Shown: positions 56,019 through 64,000 of the stretch, one piece after another
How positions within the stretch are numbered: position 1 is the first letter of the stretch
Layout: each line of letters opens with the position of its first letter
From: Planctomycetes bacterium MalM25
GTDB lineage: Bacteria > Planctomycetota > Planctomycetia > Pirellulales > Lacipirellulaceae
Direction: 5' to 3'
Assembly (NCBI GenBank): GCA_007745835.1
Contig: CP036424.1
Span: 2,193,001-2,257,000, forward strand
Length of the DNA: 64,000 nt
Made by a program: the position numbers and the translations under genes
Notes under the pieces: generated by a model
What the model was told of the DNA's origin: nothing
The model's input: only the letters and a program-made list of their open reading frames with translations
The model's database searches: none

Positions 56019-58197
56019 ATGCGGCAAGCTGAGCGGTTTGAGGGCTTGGCGCCGAAGCGAGGCGACCATGCCGGCGTGCTGAGCCAGCGTGCTGAGTAGG
56101 CGTGCTGAGTAGGCGTGCTGAGTAGGCGTGGTCACGCCAGCTTGTCCGTCGGGGCCGCCGTGTCAGGAGGGCGAACGCCGTCACCAAGGCGAGGCCGCTC
56201 GGTTCGGGGACACGCGCCGACGTGTTCGCCGGGGCGGTGGCGCCGTAGTTCGCTCTCCAGACCGCGAGGTCGTTCGGCCCGATGACGCCGTCCCCGTCCG
56301 CGTCGGCGCCCGACCAGGGGGTCACGACCTCGGAGAGGGTGTCCCGCCACACGGTGTAGTCAGCGGCGTCCACGGCGCCGTCGCCGTTGAAGTCGCCCGC
56401 CGCCGCGTCGGGCAGCACGAAGGCCCAGTCGAGCCCCTCGGCCGAGACCATCTGTTGGGTGGTCCACGCCTGTCCCCGCAGCTCGACCGTGATGTCGTGC
56501 AGGCCGCGGAAGACCCGTTCGGCGGCCAGGCCGATCGCGTCCGTCGTCGTCGACTCGTCGGTCCACCACTCGTTGAAGAAGAGGTCCATGAGCGCCACGT
56601 CCACGGGCGAGATCTCTTGGCTCGGGTCGGCGGCCGCCTCGAGGACCGAGCTGCCCCAGGTGATGAACGCGTCGATCGACTCGTGGGCGAACACCGCCGT
56701 GGCGAAGTCGCGGGTGAACCGCTCCTGCAGTTCCTCATCGTCCGTCGAGTACGTGTACTCGGTCACTTTGGCTTCGAGGTCGAACTCGGCGAAACGGTCG
56801 AGGATCTGCCAGACCTTCTCGGGTCCGGTCAGGCGGGCGTCGCTGAAGTGCGACTGGAGGCCGAGGCCGTCGATCGCGGCGTCGTTGTCCAACAGGTATG
56901 CGACGCTGTCGTAGTGCGACTGATGGGCGTCGCTGTCGGTGCTGCCCGACGCGGCCAGGATGTTGAACTCGTTCAGATAGAGCGAGGCGGAGGGGTTCGC
57001 CGCCCTCGCCGCGTTGAACCAGTCGACCATCACCTCGTCGCCGAAGAGGTCCATCAAGTCGTGGTTGTCGCGGATCTCGTTGATGACGTCCCAGTCGGCC
57101 AGCTTGCCCTCGGTCGCCGAACCGATGTCCGCGATGTGGTTCAGGACTGCTTGGCGCATCTCGTCTTCGAGCTGCGTCTTTCGCGAGGAACTCGTTGACG
57201 GGTTGTTGTACTCGTCCAGCTTGGCCTTCATCGAGTTGGGCAGGTGCGAGCGGGCTGGCCAGACCATGACGTGGCCCCGCATCGCCAGGTCGTTCGCCTC
57301 GGCCCAATCGAGGGCGCCCAACGAGATCGCCTGCGAGAAGTTCGACCCCCAGTTCCCCTCCCAAGGCGGCCACTTCAGATCGTTGTAGAAGGTCCCCCCG
57401 GTGAACAACTCGGCCGCCTTGTCTCGGTAGGCGATGTCTGCGGGCGAGTTGCTCACGAGCCGGTTGCCGCTCATGGCGGAGCCGAACTCGAACTCGTGCC
57501 GAACCATGCCGATGGACACCCCGGCTCCCGGCAGCGCCAGGCCCGAAGCGGTGCGGACCTCAACGGCCAAGTCCGCTTTGCGGAGCTGGTCGATGCGAGT
57601 CGCCGCCTCGGCCCTCCAAGGCGCATCGAGCTCGTATCCCACATAGGGAGGCGGCGCGTCCACGGTGTTCGAGATCAGCAGGTTGTCGAGCGAGAGGTCG
57701 AACGGCGAGGACGATCCCCACTGCCCCTCGATGGCCCAGCTCGTGATCCGCGACAGGTCGGGGGGCGTGTCAACGAAGCCCGATCCGTCGTAGACCGAGT
57801 TCGGGTTCGCGATTGTGTTGAGCGAGGTGAGCTGCGCCGTCTGGCCGATCGGGAGCTCGCTCGTGTTGAACGCCCAGCGGCCCGAGAGCCCGTCGGCGTC
57901 GTTCAGGTGGATTAGGAACGAATCGGTCTCGTGTCCGGTGTTCGGCGTGAAGTCGATGACGAGGCGTCCGTCATCGATTGTCGAGAGGTCCAGGCTCGCG
58001 CTGCGGACGCCGGCGCCCCATCCGTCCAAGGGGTCGTAGAGACGCGTGCTGCTGGCGCCCGGCGCGGCCTGGAACCCGCCGTAGGTGTAGCTGAACCCCG
58101 AGTTGTTGAAGTCCGACAGCAACACCTCCTCCGCCGATGCCGCTAACGGGGTGAGCAGCATCCCGAGACTCAACATGAATCGCCGCTTAGAGAGCAT
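55942..58197 (-). CDS. GH10 endo-beta-1,4-xylanase, PEP-CTERM, extended tail
   Basis: A 751-residue secreted xylanase. Order: signal peptide (to about 22); a jellyroll-like carbohydrate-binding domain (about 24-178, ending SLDNLLIS); the GH10 TIM-barrel (about 190-560) with acid/base Glu374 in DVINEI and nucleophile Glu480 in KVTEYTY; two calcium-loop dockerin-like repeats (about 602-652); and VPEPSGLAL, hydrophobic, RRPRR (about 663-684). A further 67 residues follow the Arg cluster, partly made of the 13-bp repeat, and overlap the convergent small gene. It probably cleaves xylan outside the cell. The gene ends the minus-strand cassette after two DUF1559 genes. Confidence 0.9.
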   Translation of the reverse strand: MLSKRRFMLSLGMLLTPLAASAEEVLLSDFNNSGFSYTYGGFQAAPGASSTRLYDPLDGWGAGVRSASLDLSTIDDGRLVIDFTPNTGHETDSFLIHLNDADGLSGRWAFNTSELPIGQTAQLTSLNTIANPNSVYDGSGFVDTPPDLSRITSWAIEGQWGSSSPFDLSLDNLLISNTVDAPPPYVGYELDAPWRAEAATRIDQLRKADLAVEVRTASGLALPGAGVSIGMVRHEFEFGSAMSGNRLVSNSPADIAYRDKAAELFTGGTFYNDLKWPPWEGNWGSNFSQAISLGALDWAEANDLAMRGHVMVWPARSHLPNSMKAKLDEYNNPSTSSSRKTQLEDEMRQAVLNHIADIGSATEGKLADWDVINEIRDNHDLMDLFGDEVMVDWFNAARAANPSASLYLNEFNILAASGSTDSDAHQSHYDSVAYLLDNDAAIDGLGLQSHFSDARLTGPEKVWQILDRFAEFDLEAKVTEYTYSTDDEELQERFTRDFATAVFAHESIDAFITWGSSVLEAAADPSQEISPVDVALMDLFFNEWWTDESTTTDAIGLAAERVFRGLHDITVELRGQAWTTQQMVSAEGLDWAFVLPDAAAGDFNGDGAVDAADYTVWRDTLSEVVTPWSGADADGDGVIGPNDLAVWRANYGATAPANTSARVPEPSGLALVTAFALLTRRPRRTSWRDHAYSARLLSTPTQHAGSARRHGRLASAPSPQTAQLAAFTPPDLLGRTGSGMPLRPPLACEPH
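56074..56125. repeat. 13-bp tandem repeat, four copies
   Basis: Three identical units GCGTGCTGAGTAG and one variant (GCGTGCTGAGCCA) lie head to tail. On the minus strand they fall in the C-terminal tail of the xylanase. The 13-bp length means each copy changes the reading frame. Confidence 0.9.
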
Positions 58198-58253
58198 CTC
58201 AACCGTTCCCTTTGCCTAACGCACCCGGACAAGAATGGTAACGCGTGGCTTAT

Positions 58254-59336
58254 TCATAGAGTCTCGTAATCGATTACTTCCCCGTCCCGGCGATCGCCGA
58301 GACGGTTGAGCGTCTCGAGTTCGACGTCAAAGCTGATGAACCGGACGGAGCCGTCGGCGAAGACCGAATTGAGGCCGCCGGAGTGTGCCGAGCCGAGGTT
58401 CTGGACATCGACACTGGTTCCGTAGAGGTTGTCTTGGGCGGCGAGTCCGCTGTCGGTGTCCGCGTGGGGCTCGACGCAAGTGGACCGCATCGTGTCCGGG
58501 TCCCACCCATCGGTCCAACCGCGATCGTCGGACCAGGAGCCCCCCTCGTAGAGATCGACTCGGACGAGTTTCTCGCCAACCATCATGGTGTGAGACGTGC
58601 CGTCGGTGATTTGCGCCACTTTAACGGGGCGGGTCGCCCCCTGGGCCGGTCGCTCCTCGTCACGCTTCCAGGGGGTCCGGACAATGACCCCGAACCACTT
58701 TTGCTGATCCTGCACAACAAAGGTGCTGCGAGCAAAGAAGGCTAAACGCCTGGTCTTGATGCTCGCCGTCGTCTCGATAATCAGTGGGTCTTTGCCCGCT
58801 CCGAGGTTCAGCTCACCACAGGGAGTGGAGCCGGCGTAGTCGGAAAGAACGATGATCTCGCCGTCCTCTCCGCTCGTGATCACGGAGCCCCGCTTCGATG
58901 GGCAGACATACATCTTGGGGGTCGTGGACTTGAGCGCCTCGGTCGTCCGCAGGTCGTGCAGAGCCCCCTCCTCCAGATAAGGAAGGATCTGAAACCCCCA
59001 CCCGATCCCCATCTTCTCGGGGCCCGGGATCGAGGCGTTATCGGACAGGTAGTCTTCGATGCGTGGGTTGGGGACATCCCCACCCGTTGGGAAGACGCGA
59101 TTCGAGCTCTCGAAGTTGAGGATGGATAAGCCGATCTGCCTCACGTTGTTCATGCACTGAGTCCGTCGAGCCGCCTCGCGTGCTGCTTGGACGGCCGGCA
59201 GGAGCAGAGCAACGAGGATGCCGATGATCGCGATCACGACCAGCAGCTCGACCAGGGTGAAACCCGAGTGGCGACGATCGAGCCGGACGCGGGGGCGACG
59301 GTGCTCAGGGGTTGGCAGGAGAGGCATAGGCTTCAT
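58254..59336 (-). CDS. DUF1559 pseudopilin-like protein
   Basis: A 360-residue DUF1559 protein. A basic leader (RRPRVRLDRRHSG) precedes the prepilin-like [20 protein letters not shown] helix and [11 protein letters not shown]. The C-terminal domain has AQITDGTSHTMMVGEKLVR, WTDGWDPDTMRSTC and NSVFADGSVRFIS. It lies between a second DUF1559 gene and the xylanase gene, all on the minus strand. Roughly half its residues match that neighbour (GPEKMGIGWGFQILPYLEEG versus the same with GYQ), so they look like tandem duplicates. Function unknown; substrate capture at the surface is only a guess. Confidence 0.93.
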   Translation of the reverse strand: MKPMPLLPTPEHRRPRVRLDRRHSGFTLVELLVVIAIIGILVALLLPAVQAAREAARRTQCMNNVRQIGLSILNFESSNRVFPTGGDVPNPRIEDYLSDNASIPGPEKMGIGWGFQILPYLEEGALHDLRTTEALKSTTPKMYVCPSKRGSVITSGEDGEIIVLSDYAGSTPCGELNLGAGKDPLIIETTASIKTRRLAFFARSTFVVQDQQKWFGVIVRTPWKRDEERPAQGATRPVKVAQITDGTSHTMMVGEKLVRVDLYEGGSWSDDRGWTDGWDPDTMRSTCVEPHADTDSGLAAQDNLYGTSVDVQNLGSAHSGGLNSVFADGSVRFISFDVELETLNRLGDRRDGEVIDYETL

Positions 59337-59523
59337 AGGGATCCGTAAGATGAGTTCACCTCGTGTAAGGGGAACGCAGCCAGCGTTCCTGCTGTCGCGG
59401 AAAACGCATAAAAAGACACATCGGGCGCCAGGACCGGCTTAGGAAGCTCCGTTGCACGCCACTCCTTCTGCCCCCACACTGATTGCCCCTACACAGAAGG
59501 GTGAGGGGGCATACAAGCCGTCA

Positions 59524-60615
59524 CTAGAAGTTCTGGTAGTCGATCACTTCCCCGTCTCGTCGGTCGCCGAGGCGGTTGAACGACTCCAGGTCGATATCGA
59601 AGTTGACCAGGCGAACCGAACCGTCGGCGAAGGTCGCATTGAAGCCACCCGAGTGAGCCGAGCCGAAGTTGTAGACACTGCTGTCGGCGTAGATCGCGTT
59701 GTTTGCGTAGATCTCGCCATCACTGTCTGAGAATGGCCGGACGCAAGTGGAGCGGACGGTGTCGGGATCCCAGCCGTCCGTCCAGCCCCGGTCGTCCGAC
59801 CAAGTGCCGCCATCGTACAGGTCGGAACGGACGAGCTTCTCACCCACGAGTAGCGTGTGCGAGGTGCCGTCTGTAATTCTCGCGATCTTTACGGGCTTGG
59901 TGACGTTCTGAGCCGGTCGGTTCTGCTTGAAGTTCCAGGGGGTTCTCACGATGACGCCATCCCACCGACGGTTGTCAGGAACTTCCCAAGTGTTCGCTCC
60001 CTGCAGGTTGAACAGGGTGAGGCGTCTTGTTTTCAAAGGGTGAGCAGTGGTGATCTCGACGGGATTGTCCTCGGGCGCAGCCAGGAAACCACACGGGGTT
60101 GCGCTGGCGTAGTCGCTCAGGATCACCACCCCGGCAAGGTCGTCGTCCGATCCGTTTCCGGTGTCGCCATTGGTGACGCCAGGGGCGGCGCCGCGGCGGG
60201 AGGGGCAGACATAGAGATTGACGACCGTGCCCATCAGGGCTCGGGTGGTGAGGACGTCATGGAGTGGGCCCTCTTCTAGGTAAGGGAGGATTTGATACCC
60301 CCAACCGATCCCCATCTTCTCGGGGCCCGGGGCCCCGCCCGAGTCGGTTAGGTAATTCTCGAGTTTGGGCCAAGGGACATCGCCTCCGGTGGGGAAAACC
60401 CGGAAGGTGTCCACGAAGTTCTGCATCGAGAGGCCGATCTGCTTCATGTTGTTCTTGCATTGCGTACGCCGCGCGGCCTCGCGCGCCGCCTGCACCGCCG
60501 GGAGCAGCATGGCGACCAGGATGCCGATGATGGCGATCACAACAAGCAGCTCGACAAGGGTGAAGCCGCAAGCGAGCCGACGGCGGACAGGCGAGCAGTG
60601 AGCTGGGGCGTTCAT
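59524..60615 (-). CDS. DUF1559 pseudopilin-like protein (tandem paralogue)
   Basis: A 363-residue DUF1559 protein with [70 protein letters not shown] and NATFADGSVRLVN. AGGAGG lies 8 bases before the ATG. A 187-base gap separates it from its downstream paralogue; the gap has no gene. A lipoprotein gene lies upstream in the same orientation, so the order lipoprotein-DUF1559-DUF1559-xylanase mirrors the left cassette in content. Confidence 0.93.
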   Translation of the reverse strand: MNAPAHCSPVRRRLACGFTLVELLVVIAIIGILVAMLLPAVQAAREAARRTQCKNNMKQIGLSMQNFVDTFRVFPTGGDVPWPKLENYLTDSGGAPGPEKMGIGWGYQILPYLEEGPLHDVLTTRALMGTVVNLYVCPSRRGAAPGVTNGDTGNGSDDDLAGVVILSDYASATPCGFLAAPEDNPVEITTAHPLKTRRLTLFNLQGANTWEVPDNRRWDGVIVRTPWNFKQNRPAQNVTKPVKIARITDGTSHTLLVGEKLVRSDLYDGGTWSDDRGWTDGWDPDTVRSTCVRPFSDSDGEIYANNAIYADSSVYNFGSAHSGGFNATFADGSVRLVNFDIDLESFNRLGDRRDGEVIDYQNF

Positions 60616-60663
60616 CCCTGGCCTCCTGGATGGGCACTTAGAAAGGGGAGTTGGGTAAACGGG

Positions 60664-61215
60664 TTAGCGGTTGCTGCCAGATGGATTTCCCGCCTCGAGC
60701 AACCGCTGGAACTCGTCCTCTTCGATTCTTTCGATGTTGCCGTACACGTTGACCAATTCGCGGTAGCCATCGACGCCCACCGATTCGTAGGCAAGGACCC
60801 TGACCCCCGAAGGGTAGAGGAGTCGCCCGCCGGAATCGCGGTAGGCGACCACCAGGGGTTCACCGTCCCGCGCCGAGCTGAATAAGTCGGATCCGTCAGG
60901 GGGGATCAGCTGCGCCCTCCTCACGCCCTCCAATCTCCCGAGGTACGCTCGCAAATCTTGCTCGGTGCGGGGCAGCCGACCCGAGTTTGATGACATGTAC
61001 ATGCCGTAGAGCGCAGCGAACCGGCTCAGGTGCGACGTGGTGACATGCGTCGAACTGCGTGAGCAACCGAGGGTGCTCAACGCAGCCAATGTCGTCAGCG
61101 CGATTGTTCTTCCCCACCCCTGAGAATCGAGTGCGTCGGTGCGTCGGTCTCCGGCTTGTGTGACCTTGGAGACCGGGCTTTCCGCCCTCGGTCGAACAAT
61201 CGACGCTGACAACAT
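60664..61215 (-). CDS. probable lipoprotein of the xylan cassette
   Basis: A protein of about 183 residues (from the ATG chosen) with lipobox LSTLGC. The leader before the Cys is unusually long (about 50 residues), because no start codon lies nearer; an alternative GTG adds 21 residues and overlaps the upstream gene. The mature part has FAALYGMYMSSNSGRLPRTE and YRDSGGRLLYPSGVRVLAYE, as in small planctomycete lipoproteins next to DUF1559 genes. It lies between a PEP-CTERM gene and a DUF1559 gene. The start is uncertain. Confidence 0.65.
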   Translation of the reverse strand: MLSASIVRPRAESPVSKVTQAGDRRTDALDSQGWGRTIALTTLAALSTLGCSRSSTHVTTSHLSRFAALYGMYMSSNSGRLPRTEQDLRAYLGRLEGVRRAQLIPPDGSDLFSSARDGEPLVVAYRDSGGRLLYPSGVRVLAYESVGVDGYRELVNVYGNIERIEEDEFQRLLEAGNPSGSNR

Positions 61216-61255
61216 TGGTGCATCAATCCCAGCCGTAAGACCGAGACCCTCCTGT

Positions 61256-62158
61256 CTACGACCGGCGACGGGCGCCACAAGCCCCGAAGCACGCGATCAC
61301 GAGCGAGGCGATCGTCGTGGGCTCCGGAACGGCGACCGCCGCATTCAGATCAATATTGGCGATGTTCGTCGCGTAGTTGGCCGCCCAGGTGTCGTAGTCC
61401 GATTGCTCGTACTCGCCGCCCAAGCCGTCACGCCAGGCCGTGTAGTCCGCCGCGTCGACGACGCCATCGGCGTTGAAATCGCCGTCCAAGGGCAGCGGGC
61501 CCCCGACGAAACGCATGTTGTCGATGATGGTGGCGACCTGGGGCTCTCCCGTCAGGTCGTTGCCCTGAAAGATCAGGTGGATCTGCCACCACGCGCCCTC
61601 GCCGTTGTTGGCGTTGATCGTCTCCCGGGAGGCCTGAGCGGCCGCTTTCCAGTTGGCGCTACCATCGCCATTGGGATTGGCCAGATCGAGCACGATGTTG
61701 GTGGTCGCAAACTCTTCGATGCCAAGGCCAACGTCAAGATCGAACCCGACCTGCGACCAGCCCAATCCGGCGCCCTGCATAACGACAAAGACTTGACGCC
61801 AATCGGCGTTGAAGGAATTGACCGTCAGGTCAAACTCGAGCGTGTCGCTGAGACGCACGTGATCGAGCAGGTTGTACGTATCGAGCTGCAGGGAGTGGGT
61901 CCAGGTCGGATTGTGCGTCACCGAGAGGGCTTGCGACCCCTCCGTAGCGCCGTCCGAGACGTACTCCAGAACGACATCGCCACTGACGGTTGTCCACTCG
62001 TCGCCGACGGTCGCGAGGGGCGTAATCGGGTCGCCGGGGGTCTCTTCGAAACCCGAAAGGAAGGTGTCCGCCAGAGCGGGGGCGCCCAGGCAGGCAACGG
62101 CGAGACACGCCGCTACCGAGGAACGCAGGCTGCGGGGTGGGGTGGTGAAATAACGCAT
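61256..62158 (-). CDS. PEP-CTERM jellyroll-like protein with dockerin-like motif
   Basis: A 300-residue exported protein. The signal peptide ends at GAPALA. The jellyroll-like domain (about 33-225) has WRQVFVVMQGAGLGW and ends IIDNMRFVG. The dockerin-like stretch is GDFNADGVVDAADYTAWRD (about 231-249), then VPEPTTIAS, hydrophobic, ARRRS. The domain is clearly similar to that of the next upstream gene (WRQVFVVMQG is identical). It probably binds xylan or a related polysaccharide for the GH10 enzyme; this is inference. GGAG lies 7 bases before the ATG. Confidence 0.87.
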   Translation of the reverse strand: MRYFTTPPRSLRSSVAACLAVACLGAPALADTFLSGFEETPGDPITPLATVGDEWTTVSGDVVLEYVSDGATEGSQALSVTHNPTWTHSLQLDTYNLLDHVRLSDTLEFDLTVNSFNADWRQVFVVMQGAGLGWSQVGFDLDVGLGIEEFATTNIVLDLANPNGDGSANWKAAAQASRETINANNGEGAWWQIHLIFQGNDLTGEPQVATIIDNMRFVGGPLPLDGDFNADGVVDAADYTAWRDGLGGEYEQSDYDTWAANYATNIANIDLNAAVAVPEPTTIASLVIACFGACGARRRS

Positions 62159-62236
62159 TAGAATAGGAGCTCCGTGAACTTGGTTATTGGTATGAGAAGA
62201 AGCCTGTGGGACTCGCGCCCCACAGGCTCTCTGCGT

Positions 62237-62860
62237 TCAGCGACGGCGGCGTGCGGCGGCCACCAAGCCGAACAGCGCGAGGACGGCCGTGGAGGGCTCG
62301 GGGACGAGCTGCGTGGCGAAGCGGATGTTGTCGAAGGTCGTGGTGATATCGCCGCCACCTGCGTCGCCACCCTGCACGATGACGAGAGTCTGCCACCATG
62401 TCGCTCCGGCAGCGGCCGCCTTGGCGCCCGATTCATTCAGGTCGAGGGCGTACGTGGTGGTCGCTCCCAAACCAACGTCGCCACCCCGTTGGGTCCAGCC
62501 CAAGCCCTCGCCCTGCATGACGACGAAAACCTGACGCCACTCCGCGGTGTCGGGCACCGTGATGTCAAAGAGCATGTAGTTATTCGCAGCGACCAGCGGT
62601 GCATGCTCACTGCCGTCGAGGGTTAAGTAGGTGCTCCAGCCTCCGCCGTGCGTGAGGGCGAGAGCGGAGCTGCCATCGGTCGTGCCGTTGGCCGTGTACG
62701 CCGAACCGCTGGTTCCGACCGTCCAGTCGAGTCCCACCGAGGTCGTAAGGTCTTGCTCGAACGAAGAGAGCAACGTTTCGGCGTAGGTCGTCCCGGTGAT
62801 CAGACAGGTCGCCGCGACGACGAGCGAGTAACGCAGCAGCGTCGTGTGTGTGACTTGCAT
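62237..62860 (-). CDS. small PEP-CTERM jellyroll-like protein
   Basis: A 207-residue exported protein. The signal peptide ends near TTYAE. The single jellyroll-like domain shares WRQVFVVMQGEGLGW and TTFDNIRFA with the downstream PEP-CTERM protein, so the two arose by duplication; this one lacks the dockerin-like segment. It ends VPEPSTAV, hydrophobic, RRRR. It is first structural gene after the LacI-type regulator gene, with a 138-base gap that probably holds a promoter. The likely role is carbohydrate binding. Confidence 0.87.
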   Translation of the reverse strand: MQVTHTTLLRYSLVVAATCLITGTTYAETLLSSFEQDLTTSVGLDWTVGTSGSAYTANGTTDGSSALALTHGGGWSTYLTLDGSEHAPLVAANNYMLFDITVPDTAEWRQVFVVMQGEGLGWTQRGGDVGLGATTTYALDLNESGAKAAAAGATWWQTLVIVQGGDAGGGDITTTFDNIRFATQLVPEPSTAVLALFGLVAAARRRR

Positions 62861-62924
62861 TAGTTCACTTGGTTCCAGAGGAGTGGTGTCGAGTGGTGAG
62901 AGAAGAATCGCAGTAGCTAGGGTT

Positions 62925-62950
62925 CCCTCCCCGCGTTCGCGGGAGGGGGA
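62925..62950. repeat. CCCTCCC/GGGAGGG imperfect hairpin
   Basis: An intergenic unit CCCTCCCCGCG then CGCGGGAGGGGGA, an imperfect foldback resembling those near 28.4 and 38.0 kb. It lies between the regulator gene and its probable target genes. Confidence 0.5.
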
Positions 62951-62998
62951 TATGAGTTCGTGTCGGATTGCGAGCGATAGAACCTCCCGGGGTGAGGG

Positions 62999-63988
62999 TT
63001 ATCGTGGGCTGGTCGATTCGCGGAGGACGAGTTGCGGCGGGATCTTTACGCGCTCTTGCGGCGGTTGCTCACCGCGGATCAGGCTCGCCAGCATCCGCGC
63101 GCCGGTCACACCGCTCAGCCGGGTGTCGTACCCGATCGTCGTGAGCGGCGGGTTCATGTAGGTCACCTGAGGCAGGTCGTTGAACGCCACGACGCTCATG
63201 CTGTCGGGAACCGTGCGACCGGACCGCCAGAGGGTCTGCGTCAGGACCTGGGCTTCGACGTGGCAGTAGCAAACGACCGCCGTGGGAGAAGGATCGCGAT
63301 CGACCAGTCGCGAGGCGAGCTCTTGCTCGGTCACCCGCCAAACGGTCCCCTCGCCGAGCCCGGCCTCTTTGAGGGCCTGGCGATACCCGGCGATGCGGTC
63401 GGTAACGCTGTGGTGCTCGCGAGCGCCCTGTTCGATGTAGAAGCCGATCTCTCGATGGCCCAAATCGATCAGGTGATTCGTGGCGAGGATGGCGCCTTGT
63501 TTGTCGTCAAAGACGACCTGCGGCGCCGATCGGTCGGTGTCGTCACCCAGCAGCACCGTGGGGAGTTCGCACTTCTCGAGGAAACCCTGCCCCTCGGTCG
63601 GGTAGTGGTGCAGGATCGCGATGCCGTCGAGCCGGCCGCCGGTGAGCAGCTCTTTCCAACCGCCCTCCTCGTCCAGGGGGACGAGGACCAGGTGGTACCC
63701 GAGGTCGCGGAGCGCGTCGGTGAACGAGCTGGCGATCTCGCCCATCACCCCCTCGAAGATCCAGTCGCTGTGTGAGTTGACGAGCCCGATCGCGTGCGTC
63801 CGCCCGCTCGACAGCGCTTTGGCTTTCCAGCTTTGCTCGTAGCCCAGTCGCTCGGCGATGTTGCGGATGCGTTCGACCCGCTCGATGCTGTCCCGACGGA
63901 CCGCCTTGGTCTCCCCTCGCAGAGCACGCGCCACCGTGGAGCTCGAAACTCCGGCTTCCTTAGCGATCTGGTAGATGGAGACCGACAT
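62999..63988 (-). CDS. LacI-family transcriptional regulator
   Basis: A 329-residue regulator. The N-terminal DNA-binding helix-turn-helix is SVSIYQIAKEAGVSSSTVARALRG, with the LacI hinge-like ERLGYEQSWKAKALSSGRT. The effector domain follows with IGLVNSHSDWIFEGVMGEI, LDGIAILHHYP, LIDLGHREIGFYIE and MSVVAFNDLPQVTYMNPPLT. The family binds a sugar effector and represses or activates carbohydrate genes. All genes downstream on the same strand to the xylanase form one functional cassette, so they are the natural targets; I found no operator I can support. Confidence 0.92.
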   Translation of the reverse strand: MSVSIYQIAKEAGVSSSTVARALRGETKAVRRDSIERVERIRNIAERLGYEQSWKAKALSSGRTHAIGLVNSHSDWIFEGVMGEIASSFTDALRDLGYHLVLVPLDEEGGWKELLTGGRLDGIAILHHYPTEGQGFLEKCELPTVLLGDDTDRSAPQVVFDDKQGAILATNHLIDLGHREIGFYIEQGAREHHSVTDRIAGYRQALKEAGLGEGTVWRVTEQELASRLVDRDPSPTAVVCYCHVEAQVLTQTLWRSGRTVPDSMSVVAFNDLPQVTYMNPPLTTIGYDTRLSGVTGARMLASLIRGEQPPQERVKIPPQLVLRESTSPR

Positions 63989-64000
63989 GAAGACTTGACT

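Noticed and set aside
62150-62880. Shared ACTTGGTT upstream of both PEP-CTERM genes as a possible LacI-type operator
   Set aside because: It is short, not palindromic, and at different distances from the two starts. A motif search over more cassette promoters would be needed.

Overview
The window reads as GC-rich chromosome of a planctomycete, most likely order Pirellulales (Lacipirellulaceae-like). The call rests on protein families: four DUF1559 pseudopilin-like proteins, nine PEP-CTERM proteins (five with a dockerin-like motif reading close to DAADYTVWRDN just before the sorting signal), a DUF1592/DUF1588/DUF1585 protein next to a DUF1552 protein, a sulfatase, an expanded MoxR/DUF58/VWA operon, and GxxExxY-type repeat elements. 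Nothing looks like a plasmid, prophage, CRISPR array or classical insertion sequence.

Left end (1-5.4 kb): a plus-strand cassette of secreted proteins: a small PEP-CTERM jellyroll-like protein, a larger one with dockerin-like motif, a DUF1559 protein, a lipoprotein and a GH113-like glycoside hydrolase. From 5.4 to 13 kb come a 163-bp foldback repeat, a superfamily I helicase, a membrane-anchored coiled-coil protein, tRNA-Leu(UAA), a Tat-exported Gfo/Idh/MocA oxidoreductase, a ChlI/MoxR-like AAA+ ATPase and a nitroreductase. From 13 to 19 kb lie the DUF1592/DUF1552 pair and an unusual DUF1559 fusion. From 19 to 32 kb are mostly single genes: trpD, a nucleoside hydrolase, a cupin, a secreted protein with three phage-tail-collar domains, a sulfatase, an ABC-F ATPase, a DUF1254/DUF1214 protein, a PEP-CTERM protein, a sugar porter and purD.

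From 32 to 38.5 kb is a respiratory assembly cluster: a cupredoxin-like protein, a di-heme cytochrome c lipoprotein, heme A synthase, heme O synthase, an ABC-2 exporter and a DUF420 (CtaM-like) protein. The oxidase subunits are not in the window. From 38.6 to 55 kb is a PQQ-like beta-propeller gene followed by a long MoxR, DUF58, BatA-like, VWA, DUF4175-like, Q/K-rich, alpha-toroid, NPCBM series with several 4-nt start/stop overlaps. Two different inverted-repeat elements, one carrying a GxxExxY gene, sit exactly in two of its gene junctions; a third sits between the two ABC-2 exporter genes.

Right end (55-64 kb): a minus-strand cassette probably for xylan: a LacI-type regulator, two PEP-CTERM jellyroll-like proteins, a lipoprotein, two DUF1559 proteins and a GH10 xylanase. 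Its composition matches the left-end cassette, which suggests a repeated planctomycete design for polysaccharide capture and hydrolysis. The main things to check are this cassette, the foldback elements that choose operon junctions, and PEP-CTERM genes whose C-terminal tails run into convergent neighbours.
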